NCBI GenBank assembly: GCA_964519535.1
Contig: CAZFIR010000088.1
Location: 1-15,918, forward strand
DNA length: 15,918 nt
From: CAYWLI01 sp964519535
GTDB taxonomy: Bacteria > Desulfobacterota > B13-G15 > RBG-16-54-18
Direction of reading: 5' to 3'
Below the pieces are notes generated by a model that saw only the letters and a program-made list of their open reading frames with translations, was not told where the DNA came from and did not search any database. The position numbers and the translations under genes were made by a program. Shown here piece after piece: positions 6,392-13,240 of this stretch; position 1 is the stretch's first letter; each line of letters opens with the position of its first letter.

Positions 6392-6399
6392 GGACGGCC
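6383..6399. promoter_or_regulatory. Inverted repeat between the acn and map promoters (candidate operator)
   Basis: GGCCGTC-AAG-GACGGCC is a perfect 7+3+7 inverted repeat. It covers the aconitase -35 and ends 4 bp before the -35 of map. A protein bound here could block aconitase transcription and affect map. The regulator is unknown. Confidence 0.45.
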
Positions 6400-6403
6400 G
6401 GCA

Positions 6404-6433
6404 TTGACTCGACAGCGGCCTTTCGTCTATAGT
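6404..6433 (+). promoter_or_regulatory. Promoter of map
   Basis: TTGACT (6404-6409), an 18-bp spacer and TATAGT (6428-6433). Transcription would start near 6440, only about 4 nt before the map start codon, which suggests a leaderless or nearly leaderless mRNA. Confidence 0.55.
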
Positions 6434-6443
6434 CTAGGGTGTA

Positions 6444-7190
6444 ATGATCACTATCAAGTCCCCCCAAGAGATCGAGATCATGCGCCGGAACAACCGCCTG
6501 GTTGCGCAAGTCCTGCAAAAGCTGAGGGAGGCGATTAAACCCGGCGTCACCACCAAGGAACTGGACCAGTTGGCGGAGCGATCCATTCGGGACGAGGGCG
6601 CCACCCCCGCCTTTAAGGGATACCGGGGATATCCGGCCAGTCTGTGTGTCTCAATCAATGAGGAGGTGGTCCACGGAATCCCCGGCCCCCGCCGGTTGCA
6701 GGAGGGGGAGCTCGTGAGTCTGGATCTCGGGGTCTATCTCAACGGATATTATGGGGATGCGGCCATTACCTGCCCCGTGGGAAAGGTGACGGAAAAGGCC
6801 GTTAGGCTCCTCGAGGTATCACAACAGGCCCTCTCCAGGGGGATTGCGCAGGCCAAGGACGGCAACCGCCTCCTCGATATCTCCCATGCCATCCAGTCAT
6901 GGGTGGAATCTCATGGTTTCTCCGTGGTGCGGGACTTTGTGGGACACGGGATAGGTCAAGAACTCCATGAGGACCCTCAGGTGCCCAATTTCGGCCTGCC
7001 TCATCACGGCCCCCGGCTTCGCCCCGGCATGGTCCTGGCGATCGAGCCGATGATCAACATCGGCACCTGGGAGGTGAAGGTCTTGAAGGATGGGTGGACC
7101 GTGGTCACCGCTGACAGAAGTCTTTCCGCCCACTTTGAACACACCATCGCTATCTCGGATGGAGAGCCGGACATTCTTTCCCTGCCTTGA
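6444..7190 (+). CDS. map: Methionine aminopeptidase, type I
   Basis: This enzyme removes the N-terminal methionine from new proteins in the cytoplasm, using a two-metal centre. The 248 residues match the usual length of bacterial type I enzymes. All five metal ligands are visible: D94 (SLDLGVY), D105 (YYGDAAI), H168 (FVGHGIGQ), E201 (AIEPMINIG) and E232 (HFEHTIA). The substrate-binding H77 (VVHGIP) is also present. MITIKSPQEIEIM fits the family N-terminus, so the ATG at 6444 is secure even though only a weak AGGGTG lies 2 nt before it. The gene is alone on the plus strand, diverges from the aconitase gene and converges on the phospholipase D gene with 8 bp between the ends. It is not in the secY-adk-map cluster found in many bacteria. 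Confidence 0.96.
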   Translation: MITIKSPQEIEIMRRNNRLVAQVLQKLREAIKPGVTTKELDQLAERSIRDEGATPAFKGYRGYPASLCVSINEEVVHGIPGPRRLQEGELVSLDLGVYLNGYYGDAAITCPVGKVTEKAVRLLEVSQQALSRGIAQAKDGNRLLDISHAIQSWVESHGFSVVRDFVGHGIGQELHEDPQVPNFGLPHHGPRLRPGMVLAIEPMINIGTWEVKVLKDGWTVVTADRSLSAHFEHTIAISDGEPDILSLP

Positions 7191-7198
7191 TAGTCTTG

Positions 7199-8593
7199 CT
7201 AGAATTGACCTGCAAAGGGCGACAGGAGGAGCGCCAGCACGCGCTGACTGAGGGATCGCCTTTCCCAATCCTGGAACGTCACCCTGCGGCAGTGTCGCAG
7301 ATCCCTGTCAAACTGCTCTTCCATGGCGGCCGCCAACGGGCGGTCAATCACGGCGGCATTGGCTTCGTAGCTTAAAAAGAGGGCGCGACCATCGAGGTTG
7401 GCGCTGCCGATCGTCGACCACACGCCGTCGACGACCATGGTCTTGGCATGCAGGACCGATTTGGTCCATTCGTAGATCTCCACACCGTGCTTGAGCAGTC
7501 TGCCATAGTACCCGATGCTCATGGTTCGTACCAGGGGGACGTCAGCGGATCCCTGCAAGATAAGCCGCACGCGAACCCCGCGCTTGGCCGCATTCACGAG
7601 CGCCCGGCGCAGGACCAAGGGGGGAACAAAGTACGCACAGGTGATGGAAATGGTCTCACGAGCTGAATTGATGGCGAGGAGGTACTTGTCGACGATGGTA
7701 CTGCTCAAAGAGGCTGGGTCGGAGGGGATGATGCGTACACGCGCCGTTCCGCCCGCTACAGGATTGTTCGCGGTAAGGCACAAGTCCCCATCCAGGTCCA
7801 GGAGCCGTATCAGTGGGCTGTCGGCCACCTCCTTGATGGGGTTGATGCCGACTACCGGCAGGTCTTTACCGATAAAGCCAAATCCGCCTTGGAGCCATGA
7901 CTCGTTGAAAACCCGCTCGGCGTCGAGTGCCGCCGGCCCCTCGATCATGAAGGCGGTGTCGCGCCAGCCGTTAAATCCGTCGCCGTCGTACTCCTCTGCG
8001 AGGTTAAGCCCCCCCAGAAAGGCAATGCAGCCGTCCACGACGAGGATCTTCCGGTGGTCGCGGTTGTTCAACCTCAAAAACGTCAACCACAGGATAGGGT
8101 TAAAAACACATACCTCACCTCCGGCGTCAATGAGCTCCGCAAAATCATTGTAGGCGACCGAACGGCTACCATATGCATCGTAGACGAAGCGCACCCGCAC
8201 GCCGCGCTGCGCCGCCCTAATCAGCGCTCCATAAAAACTCGTGCCCACACGGTCCAAGCGAATCTTGTACATCTCCATCGAGATGCACCTCTGGGCGTTG
8301 TCGATGGCGGCAAGCATGGCTGGGAAGGCCTCGTGACCGTTGGCGAACAACTGGACACGGTTGCCCTCGGCGGCCCTCGTACCGGTGATACGGTCCATCT
8401 TGTAGGAGAACTGTGGTGACTCGACGGAGTCGGCGCGAGGCGCGGTATAGAAAACAGTACGCATCATATTCTTCGGCCGGGGCGCAAAAAACGTGCAGCC
8501 GTGCGCAGGGATCAACAGCCCCACCAGCCCCATCCACAGTCCGGCGCGGCAGATGTATATCCGTGCTCTTCTCTTCGGCATTGCATCAGGCAT
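7199..8593 (-). CDS. Phospholipase D-family cardiolipin synthase-like protein
   Basis: The 464-residue protein has two HKD motifs of the phospholipase D superfamily: H180-K182-D187 (RDHRKILVVDG, then GGLNLAEEY) and H382-K384-D389 (LHAKTMVVDG, then GSANLDGR). Two such domains with this spacing are typical of bacterial cardiolipin synthases, which join phosphatidyl groups at the inner membrane. The N-terminus has a short basic stretch and one hydrophobic segment (GLWMGLVGLLIPAHGC, to residue 33), so it is a signal anchor or perhaps a lipoprotein signal with C33 as acceptor. The residue three before that Cys is Ala rather than the usual Leu. There are no paired N-terminal spans as in ClsA. Another PLD-type lipid transferase is possible. 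The ATG at 8593 has GAGG about 11 nt upstream. Confidence 0.88.
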   Translation of the reverse strand: MPDAMPKRRARIYICRAGLWMGLVGLLIPAHGCTFFAPRPKNMMRTVFYTAPRADSVESPQFSYKMDRITGTRAAEGNRVQLFANGHEAFPAMLAAIDNAQRCISMEMYKIRLDRVGTSFYGALIRAAQRGVRVRFVYDAYGSRSVAYNDFAELIDAGGEVCVFNPILWLTFLRLNNRDHRKILVVDGCIAFLGGLNLAEEYDGDGFNGWRDTAFMIEGPAALDAERVFNESWLQGGFGFIGKDLPVVGINPIKEVADSPLIRLLDLDGDLCLTANNPVAGGTARVRIIPSDPASLSSTIVDKYLLAINSARETISITCAYFVPPLVLRRALVNAAKRGVRVRLILQGSADVPLVRTMSIGYYGRLLKHGVEIYEWTKSVLHAKTMVVDGVWSTIGSANLDGRALFLSYEANAAVIDRPLAAAMEEQFDRDLRHCRRVTFQDWERRSLSQRVLALLLSPFAGQF

Positions 8594-8664
8594 TGTTCAA
8601 TTGTCCTCTATAGATAAGATTCTTGCAAATAATGTACCTACTTCCGCGTAAGATGCAAGTACTT

Positions 8665-8694
8665 ACTATAGTATGGCGCCCTTGAGCAGGTCAA
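8665..8694 (-). promoter_or_regulatory. Promoter of the phospholipase D-family gene
   Basis: The minus strand has TTGACC (8694-8689), an 18-bp spacer and TATAGT (8670-8665). The -10 lies in a 10-bp palindrome TACTATAGTA. The leader would be about 65 nt. Confidence 0.5.
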
Positions 8695-8735
8695 GGATAC
8701 CTCATAAGAGCAGCACGGCAAAAAAAGACCCTCGG

Positions 8736-10043
8736 CTATTTTTTTCTGAAGATTAAACGGATGGGGTTGCCGAAAAAGCCGAATTCCTCTCTGAGCCGGT
8801 TGCTCAGATATCGCCGATACGAAAAATGCACGCCCATGGGGTAGTTGGTGAAGACAACGAAGGTGGGGGGATGAGTGGAAACCTGGGTCATATAGGAGAG
8901 TGTTACCCGCTTTTTTCGAAAGAGGGGGGGATGGTGGGACTCCGTCACCTCCTGAAGCCAGCGGTTGAGCTGGGGGGTCGGTATCCTCTTATCACGTACT
9001 GCTACCACATCGCGCACTACCTCGAAGATGCGGCCAATCCCTTCGCCGGTGACGGCAGAGGTAAAGACAAGGGGGGCGTAATCGAGAAACCACAGGCGTT
9101 CTCTCAGATCCTCGGCATAGGAAGAAGAGATAACCTCTCCATCCACCAAATCCCACTTGTTCACCACAACAACCCCCCCCTTCCCCTTGTCGTGAATGAG
9201 GCCGCCGATGCGGGCATCCTGCTCAGGGGCACCCTCTTGGGCATCGAGGACGAGGAGTCCCACATCTGCCCGCTCGATGCTCTTGATGGCCTCCACCACG
9301 CTGTACTTCTCCAGCTGCACACTGATCCTGCTCTTGCGCCTGATCCCGGCCGTGTCCACCAGAATGTAGCGCTGTTCACCAACCCTGAAGGGTGTGTCGA
9401 TCGCGTCTCTCGTGGTCCCCGGGGTCTCATGAACGATGACCCGGTCATACCCCAAGATACGGTTGATAAGGGAGGATTTACCCACGTTGGGTCTTCCCAC
9501 CACGGCTATCTTGATGACGTCACCCTCCCGAACTTCCTCAGGGGAAGGTAAGGGGAGGACCTCAATGATGGCCTCCATTAACCGTTCGATCCCGCTGTTG
9601 TGTTGTGCCGATATGGGATAGAGGGTCTCGACCCCCAAACCATAAAAGTCATAGATCCTTTCCTCGTGCCTGGGGTCATCGATCTTATTGACTACAAAGA
9701 GAGCTCGTTTGGCTCTCTGGCGCAGGATGCGAGCAATCTCGTGATCGGACGGATTCAGACCCTCCTTCCCGTCCAACAGAAAGATGATGACATCCGCCTC
9801 CTCCACGGCCAAACGGCACTGTTCGGCCATCTGGGCCAAGAGCCCATCCTGGGCAACCGGCTCAAAACCCCCCGTGTCGATGAAGGTGAAGGGCCTTTCG
9901 AACCTGTCCACATCGGCGTAGTTGAGGTCACGGGTCACCCCGGGCAGGGATTCCACAATGGCCTTGCGATAGCCCACCAGGCGATTGAACAGGGTGGATT
10001 TGCCCACATTAGGCCTGCCTACGATGGCGACGATGGGCCTCAT
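8736..10043 (-). CDS. der: Ribosome-assembly GTPase Der (EngA)
   Basis: Der is an essential GTPase with two G domains in tandem that acts in 50S ribosomal subunit maturation. The sequence shows both sets of motifs: GRPNVGKST and GRPNVGKSS for G1, DTGGF and DTAGIRRKS for G3, NKID and NKWD for G4. A C-terminal KH-like domain (about 350-435) ends in a basic tail. The length of 435 residues is normal. I prefer the ATG at 10043. The adjacent TTG at 10046 is also possible, since GAGG lies 11 nt before the ATG and 8 nt before the TTG. The ATG overlaps the stop codon of a 31-codon ORF (TGATG), which suggests coupled translation. Seven T follow 9 bp after the TAG stop, but no good stem precedes them. 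Confidence 0.97.
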   Translation of the reverse strand: MRPIVAIVGRPNVGKSTLFNRLVGYRKAIVESLPGVTRDLNYADVDRFERPFTFIDTGGFEPVAQDGLLAQMAEQCRLAVEEADVIIFLLDGKEGLNPSDHEIARILRQRAKRALFVVNKIDDPRHEERIYDFYGLGVETLYPISAQHNSGIERLMEAIIEVLPLPSPEEVREGDVIKIAVVGRPNVGKSSLINRILGYDRVIVHETPGTTRDAIDTPFRVGEQRYILVDTAGIRRKSRISVQLEKYSVVEAIKSIERADVGLLVLDAQEGAPEQDARIGGLIHDKGKGGVVVVNKWDLVDGEVISSSYAEDLRERLWFLDYAPLVFTSAVTGEGIGRIFEVVRDVVAVRDKRIPTPQLNRWLQEVTESHHPPLFRKKRVTLSYMTQVSTHPPTFVVFTNYPMGVHFSYRRYLSNRLREEFGFFGNPIRLIFRKK

Positions 10044-10138
10044 CAATGGGAATACCTCATGTCCCCCACATTGTGTCCTGAACTCCGCGATGCAATGAGG
10101 GTGAGAGTAACCAGGTCGTTGTCCCTGCGTGAGATCAT
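10043..10138 (-). CDS. Possible 31-residue leader peptide coupled to der
   Basis: An ATG at 10138 with GGAGG 8 nt upstream opens a 31-codon frame whose TGA shares bases with the der ATG (TGATG). The frame is also open upstream to an ATG at 10199-10201 (52 residues), but that start has no Shine-Dalgarno and precedes the predicted promoter at 10158-10186. The peptide starts MISRRDNDLVTLTLIASRSS and has no recognisable domain. The strong ribosome-binding site and exact stop-start overlap favour translation; the sequence itself does not prove a functional product. Confidence 0.35.
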   Translation of the reverse strand: MISRRDNDLVTLTLIASRSSGHNVGDMRYSH

Positions 10139-10157
10139 CGAGAATACCTCCGCCTCA

Positions 10158-10186
10158 AGTATATAAAACTCGATGAGATCGAGCAA
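10158..10186 (-). promoter_or_regulatory. Promoter of der, with an inverted repeat
   Basis: The minus strand has TTGCTC (10186-10181), a 17-bp spacer and TATACT (10163-10158), with a start near 10151 just at the GGAGG of the leader ORF. The spacer and part of the -35 hold the perfect inverted repeat CTCGAT-GAG-ATCGAG (10169-10183), a possible operator. The fba promoter lies back-to-back 14 bp away. Confidence 0.4.
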
Positions 10187-10200
10187 GGACGCAATTGCCA

Positions 10201-10229
10201 TTGTGCGAGTAAGGCTTTTGCTCTATACT
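10201..10229 (+). promoter_or_regulatory. Promoter of the fba-pfkB unit
   Basis: TTGTGC (10201-10206), a 17-bp spacer and TATACT (10224-10229). The start would lie near 10236. This rules against the TTG at 10229 as fba start, since it is part of the -10, and supports the GTG at 10259. Confidence 0.4.
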
Positions 10230-10258
10230 TGACGGGACATCTGTTATGGGAGAGCCCA

Positions 10259-11188
10259 GTGGGATTGATAACCGGCAGGGAGGTCTTGAAGGCCGCACAT
10301 CACGGGCGGTATGCAGTCGGGGCCTTTAACATCAACAACCTGGAAATACTCCAGGGGGTGGTAACGGGCTGTGTGGAGACACACTCACCGGTCATCATCG
10401 CGGTGACCGAGGGGGCCATTCAATATGCGGGCTTCGATTATATCGTCGCCATGGTGAGGACAGCCGCCGAACTCGCACCCATCCCCATGGTCCTGCACCT
10501 CGATCACGGGCGCGATCTGGAGATCATCGGCCGCTGCATACAAGGGGGGTTTACCTCGGTGATGATCGATGCCTCTCACCTACCCCTCGAGGAGAACATC
10601 AAGGAGACAAAAAGGGTAGTGGCAATGGCCCATGCCGAAGGGGTTTCCGTGGAAGCGGAACTGGGACGCCTGCGCGGGGTGGAGGATCTGGTCTCGGTGC
10701 ACGAGCGGGAGGCCACCCTCACCGATCCCGAGGAGGCGTCGCGATTCGTGGAGGAAACCGGCGTGGATTCTCTGGCCCCGGCCATCGGCACCTCTCACGG
10801 CGCCTTCAAATTCAAGGGAGAGGCCAAACTCGATTTAGCGCGTCTGAAGGCGATCAAGGAGCGGGTTGGCATCCCCCTCGTACTTCACGGAGCCTCCACC
10901 GTACCACAGCACATCCTGGAGTTGGTTACCCGCTACGGGGGAGCGTTGAAAGAGGCCAAGGGTGTCCCCCCTGATCAACTGAAGGAAGCCATTGCCCTCG
11001 GCATCAACAAGATCAACACCGATACCGATCTGAGGCTGGCTCTCACCGGGGCGGTGAGGAAGGTCCTCGCCGAGGATCGGCAGGTCTTCGACCCCCGCAA
11101 GATCCTGGGGCCTGCCAGGGATATGATCGCAGAGGTCGTCAAGGATAAGGTCAAACTTTTCGGCAGTAAGGGAAAGGCCCGGGGATGA
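10259..11188 (+). CDS. fba: Class II fructose-bisphosphate aldolase
   Basis: The enzyme splits fructose 1,6-bisphosphate into dihydroxyacetone phosphate and glyceraldehyde 3-phosphate, or makes it in gluconeogenesis, with a zinc ion. From the GTG at 10259 (309 residues, MGLITGREVLKAA) the motifs are HLDHG with D82 and zinc ligand H83, the VEAELG glutamate (134), GTSHG (H180) and LHGAS (H210), plus the phosphate-binding NTDTDLR segment. I chose the GTG because GGGAG lies 7-8 nt before it and the family begins at this point. A TTG at 10229 would add 10 residues but lies in the predicted -10. The PfkB-type kinase gene follows after 4 bp, so both act on the same sugar phosphates. Use as a tagatose-bisphosphate aldolase cannot be excluded from sequence. 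Confidence 0.92.
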   Translation: MGLITGREVLKAAHHGRYAVGAFNINNLEILQGVVTGCVETHSPVIIAVTEGAIQYAGFDYIVAMVRTAAELAPIPMVLHLDHGRDLEIIGRCIQGGFTSVMIDASHLPLEENIKETKRVVAMAHAEGVSVEAELGRLRGVEDLVSVHEREATLTDPEEASRFVEETGVDSLAPAIGTSHGAFKFKGEAKLDLARLKAIKERVGIPLVLHGASTVPQHILELVTRYGGALKEAKGVPPDQLKEAIALGINKINTDTDLRLALTGAVRKVLAEDRQVFDPRKILGPARDMIAEVVKDKVKLFGSKGKARG

Positions 11189-11192
11189 AGGT

Positions 11193-12122
11193 ATGATCTA
11201 CACCATCACCTTAAACCCGGCCTTGGATAGGACCATAGAGGTGGACGGTCTGGTAGCTGACGACGCCAACCGGATCCTGCGAGAGGCAAGATATGCGGGG
11301 GGCAAGGGGATCGATTGCTCCCGGGTGATCGCGGAGTTAGGGGAGGCAAGCATCGCCTTGGGGTTTATCGGAGGATATGACGGCCTGGAACTGGAGGGGA
11401 GGTTGATCAATGAAGGGGTCCTTTGTGACTTTACCAGGATCGGGGGTGAGACCAGGACAAACATCATCCTCGTCGATCGGAAAAACAAGACCCAGATTAT
11501 GCTCAACGCCGCCGGACCGAAGATAACCCCCGCAGAGATCGGCCTCTTCTTCGAAAAGATACGTTCACTTCCGCCCGATGCCGAATTCGTGATCGTGAGC
11601 GGGAGTGAGCCGCCCGGGGTAAACAACAACATCTACGCCCAGATAATCACCACCCTCAAGGGGATGGGGATACGGGTGGCCCTGGATGCCGATGGAGAGC
11701 TCTTGCGGCATGGGTACAAGGCCAATCCCTTCCTCATTAAACCCAATATCCACGAGTTTCAGCGCCTTACTGGAATCACATCGATTGAAATCGAACATCT
11801 CCGTAAAGAGGCCCGCAACTTTGCAGAGGGGGGTATTGAAATCGTCCTGATATCCATGGGGCCAAAGGGAATGGTGGGGGTGACGAAAGATGAAGCCTTG
11901 TGGGCCATCCCCCCTCAGGTTGAGGTCGTCAGTCACGTAGGAGCGGGGGACTCCGCTGTGGCGGGGTTTGTCTATGCCTGGACCAAGGGAATGGATCTCC
12001 GGGAGAGTCTTATTTTGGCCACCGCAACAGGGACGGCAGCAGTTACAACCCCTGGGACAGAACTGTGCAAATCAAAAGATGTTAAAAGGATAAAACAGGA
12101 GGTCACAATAGAAAAACTGTGA
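11193..12122 (+). CDS. PfkB-family hexose-phosphate kinase (1-phosphofructokinase type)
   Basis: This 309-residue protein belongs to the PfkB/ribokinase family, 1-phosphofructokinase subgroup. It starts MIYTITLNPALDRTIEVDGL, has YAGGKGIDCSRV (GGKGID, 36-41) and ends with the catalytic HVGAGDSAVAGF (D253 as base, anion hole GAGD). Members phosphorylate fructose 6-phosphate (PfkB), fructose 1-phosphate (FruK) or tagatose 6-phosphate (LacC). The gene sits 4 bp behind the aldolase gene and no PTS gene is near, so a 6-phosphofructokinase role in glycolysis is the likeliest. This is inference from context. In GGKGID the last residue is Asp where many members have Asn. The TGA at 12120-12122 lies within the first Rex-like half-site. 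Confidence 0.9.
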   Translation: MIYTITLNPALDRTIEVDGLVADDANRILREARYAGGKGIDCSRVIAELGEASIALGFIGGYDGLELEGRLINEGVLCDFTRIGGETRTNIILVDRKNKTQIMLNAAGPKITPAEIGLFFEKIRSLPPDAEFVIVSGSEPPGVNNNIYAQIITTLKGMGIRVALDADGELLRHGYKANPFLIKPNIHEFQRLTGITSIEIEHLRKEARNFAEGGIEIVLISMGPKGMVGVTKDEALWAIPPQVEVVSHVGAGDSAVAGFVYAWTKGMDLRESLILATATGTAAVTTPGTELCKSKDVKRIKQEVTIEKL

Positions 12123-12215
12123 AAATCAAGATTTTTTGTGAAAAAAATAATTTTCCTCTTGCCTTTTTCATCCCCACGTTTTATAAGAAATAAGCAAAAA
12201 AAGAAAGTTTTCACA
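12118..12215. promoter_or_regulatory. Three Rex-like half-sites upstream of rex
   Basis: The 8-mer TGTGAAAA occurs at 12118-12125 and 12137-12144, and in reverse (TTTTCACA) at 12208-12215. Rex operators are known to follow TTGTGAA-N4-TTCACAA. The copies here are single half-sites, not a complete operator. They flank the predicted rex promoter, two upstream of the -35 and one about 14 bp after the start site, as expected for autoregulation. Confidence 0.45.
12159..12187 (+). promoter_or_regulatory. Promoter of rex
   Basis: TTGCCT (12159-12164), a 17-bp spacer and TATAAG (12182-12187), five of six matches in the -10. The start would lie near 12194, giving a 38-nt leader with AGGGGGA before the TTG start. 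Confidence 0.5.
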
Positions 12216-12231
12216 TAGGGGGACGCGAGCT

Positions 12232-12879
12232 TTGAAATTCTCAAAGGTTCCAGAAGCCACCATCAGGAGACTTTCCACCTACGTCCGCTATCTCGAGGTA
12301 TTGGAGGCAAAGGGAGAGGTCGTGGTCTCCTCAGCCAATCTGGCGAGCGCCTGCGGCGTCAACGCCGCTCAGGTGCGGAAGGACCTGGCCTATTTCGGTG
12401 AATTCGGGATCCGGGGGGTTGGCTATTATATTAAAGACCTTGCCGATAACATCAAATCTATCTTGGGGCTGAATCGTGAGTGGCGTTTGGCCATCATCGG
12501 CGTCGGTAATTTGGGGTCTTCTCTCCTTCTCTATAAGGAATTCTTCAAAAAGAACTATACGATCGTCGCCGCCTTTGACATAGACCCCTCAAGCGTAGTG
12601 GGGAGGGTCTCGGAAAGGATCGGCAAGCCTGTGGAGATCCTGCACCCCGAACAGCTGAAAGAGGTGGCCAAGGATCGGCGGATAGACATCGCCGTTATCA
12701 CCACACCCGCCTCAGAGGCCCAAAAGGTTGCCGATCTGATTGCGCAGACCAACATTAGGGGCGTCCTCAATTTTACCCCAGCCCAGATACAGATGCCCCC
12801 GGAATTTGAGGTAAAGAACTATTTTTTCACCGCTGTCCTGGACAACGTAGCGTATTTACTGCGGTGGAAGAGGAGATAG
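12232..12879 (+). CDS. rex: Redox-sensing transcriptional repressor Rex
   Basis: Rex represses anaerobic and fermentative genes and leaves DNA when NADH binds. The 215 residues show both domains. The N-terminal winged helix (about 1-80) has IRRLSTYVRYLEVLEAKG and the recognition part SANLASACGVNAAQVRKDLAYFG, then GIRGVGYYIKDL. The Rossmann domain has RLAIIGVGNLGSSLL (GVGNLG at 90-95) and AAFDIDPSSVVG for the nucleotide. A C-terminal helix (YFFTAVLDNVAYLLRW) serves in dimer exchange. The start is the TTG at 12232, with AGGGGGA 9 nt upstream; KFSKVPEATIRR fits the family N-terminus. The placement behind fba-pfkB and the half-sites at 12118-12215 suggest self-control and perhaps control of local metabolism. 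Confidence 0.95.
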   Translation: MKFSKVPEATIRRLSTYVRYLEVLEAKGEVVVSSANLASACGVNAAQVRKDLAYFGEFGIRGVGYYIKDLADNIKSILGLNREWRLAIIGVGNLGSSLLLYKEFFKKNYTIVAAFDIDPSSVVGRVSERIGKPVEILHPEQLKEVAKDRRIDIAVITTPASEAQKVADLIAQTNIRGVLNFTPAQIQMPPEFEVKNYFFTAVLDNVAYLLRWKRR

Positions 12880-12931
12880 AGCGTCCCCTTTTCACCTGCC
12901 TGGCCCTTGGAAGGGCATGCTGGGCGTTTCG

Positions 12932-13210
12932 ATGGAAAAGGTAAAGGCTCGAGTGCGCATAGAGGGGTTGGTGCAGGGGGTATTTTATCGATATTCCACC
13001 CAGCAGAAGGCCCGGGAACTGGGGGTGCACGGCTGGGTACGCAACCTTCGGGACGGAAGCGTGGAATGCCTGCTGGAGGGAGAACGGGATGCCGTAGAGG
13101 CTCTTATTCGATGGTGTCATCACGGACCGCCGGGGGCCCACGTAGAATCAGTGACGACAAAATGGGAGGAGTATACGGGAGCTTTGCAGGGTTTTACGAT
13201 ACAACAGTAG
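12932..13210 (+). CDS. acyP: Acylphosphatase
   Basis: The small cytoplasmic enzyme hydrolyses acyl phosphates such as acetyl phosphate or carbamoyl phosphate. From the ATG at 12932 it has 92 residues, the normal length. The catalytic pair is visible: Arg20 in LVQGVFYRYSTQQKA and Asn38 in GWVRNLRDGSVE. The C-terminal pattern VESVTTKWEEYTG then FTI also fits. An ATG at 12917 would add five residues, but its GGAAGG lies only 2 nt upstream; neither start has an ideal ribosome-binding site. It follows rex by about 50 bp and may be co-transcribed with it. The stop lies within the terminator-like hairpin at 13203-13240. Confidence 0.93.
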   Translation: MEKVKARVRIEGLVQGVFYRYSTQQKARELGVHGWVRNLRDGSVECLLEGERDAVEALIRWCHHGPPGAHVESVTTKWEEYTGALQGFTIQQ

Positions 13211-13240
13211 TAAGCATCTTTACTGTTTGATCTCTTTTTT
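13203..13240 (+). terminator. Possible terminator after acylphosphatase
   Basis: AACAGTA (13203-13209) pairs with TACTGTT (13221-13227), with an inner AAG-CAT-CTT stem and a 2-nt bulge. A T-rich stretch ending in six T (13235-13240) follows 7 nt later. The T-tract is not directly at the stem, so termination may be weak. It lies where two genes converge. Confidence 0.4.

Noticed and set aside
6336..6518. 61-codon N-terminal extension of aconitase
   Set aside because: It would cross the acn promoter and operator region and overlap the map start. It does not look like the family, and the ATG at 6335 has a good ribosome-binding site.
8720..8738. Seven-T tract just after the der stop codon as an intrinsic terminator
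   Set aside because: No stable GC stem precedes it; the only pairing is A-tract with T-tract.
10229..10258. TTG start for fba at 10229
   Set aside because: It lies within the predicted -10 and lacks a Shine-Dalgarno; the GTG at 10259 has both family fit and GGGAG upstream.
12122..12137. AAAATC-AA-GATTTT-TT after pfkB as a terminator
   Set aside because: The loop is only 2 nt and the stem is AT-rich, so it is unlikely to work as an intrinsic terminator; the same bases are better explained as part of the TGTGAAAA repeats.
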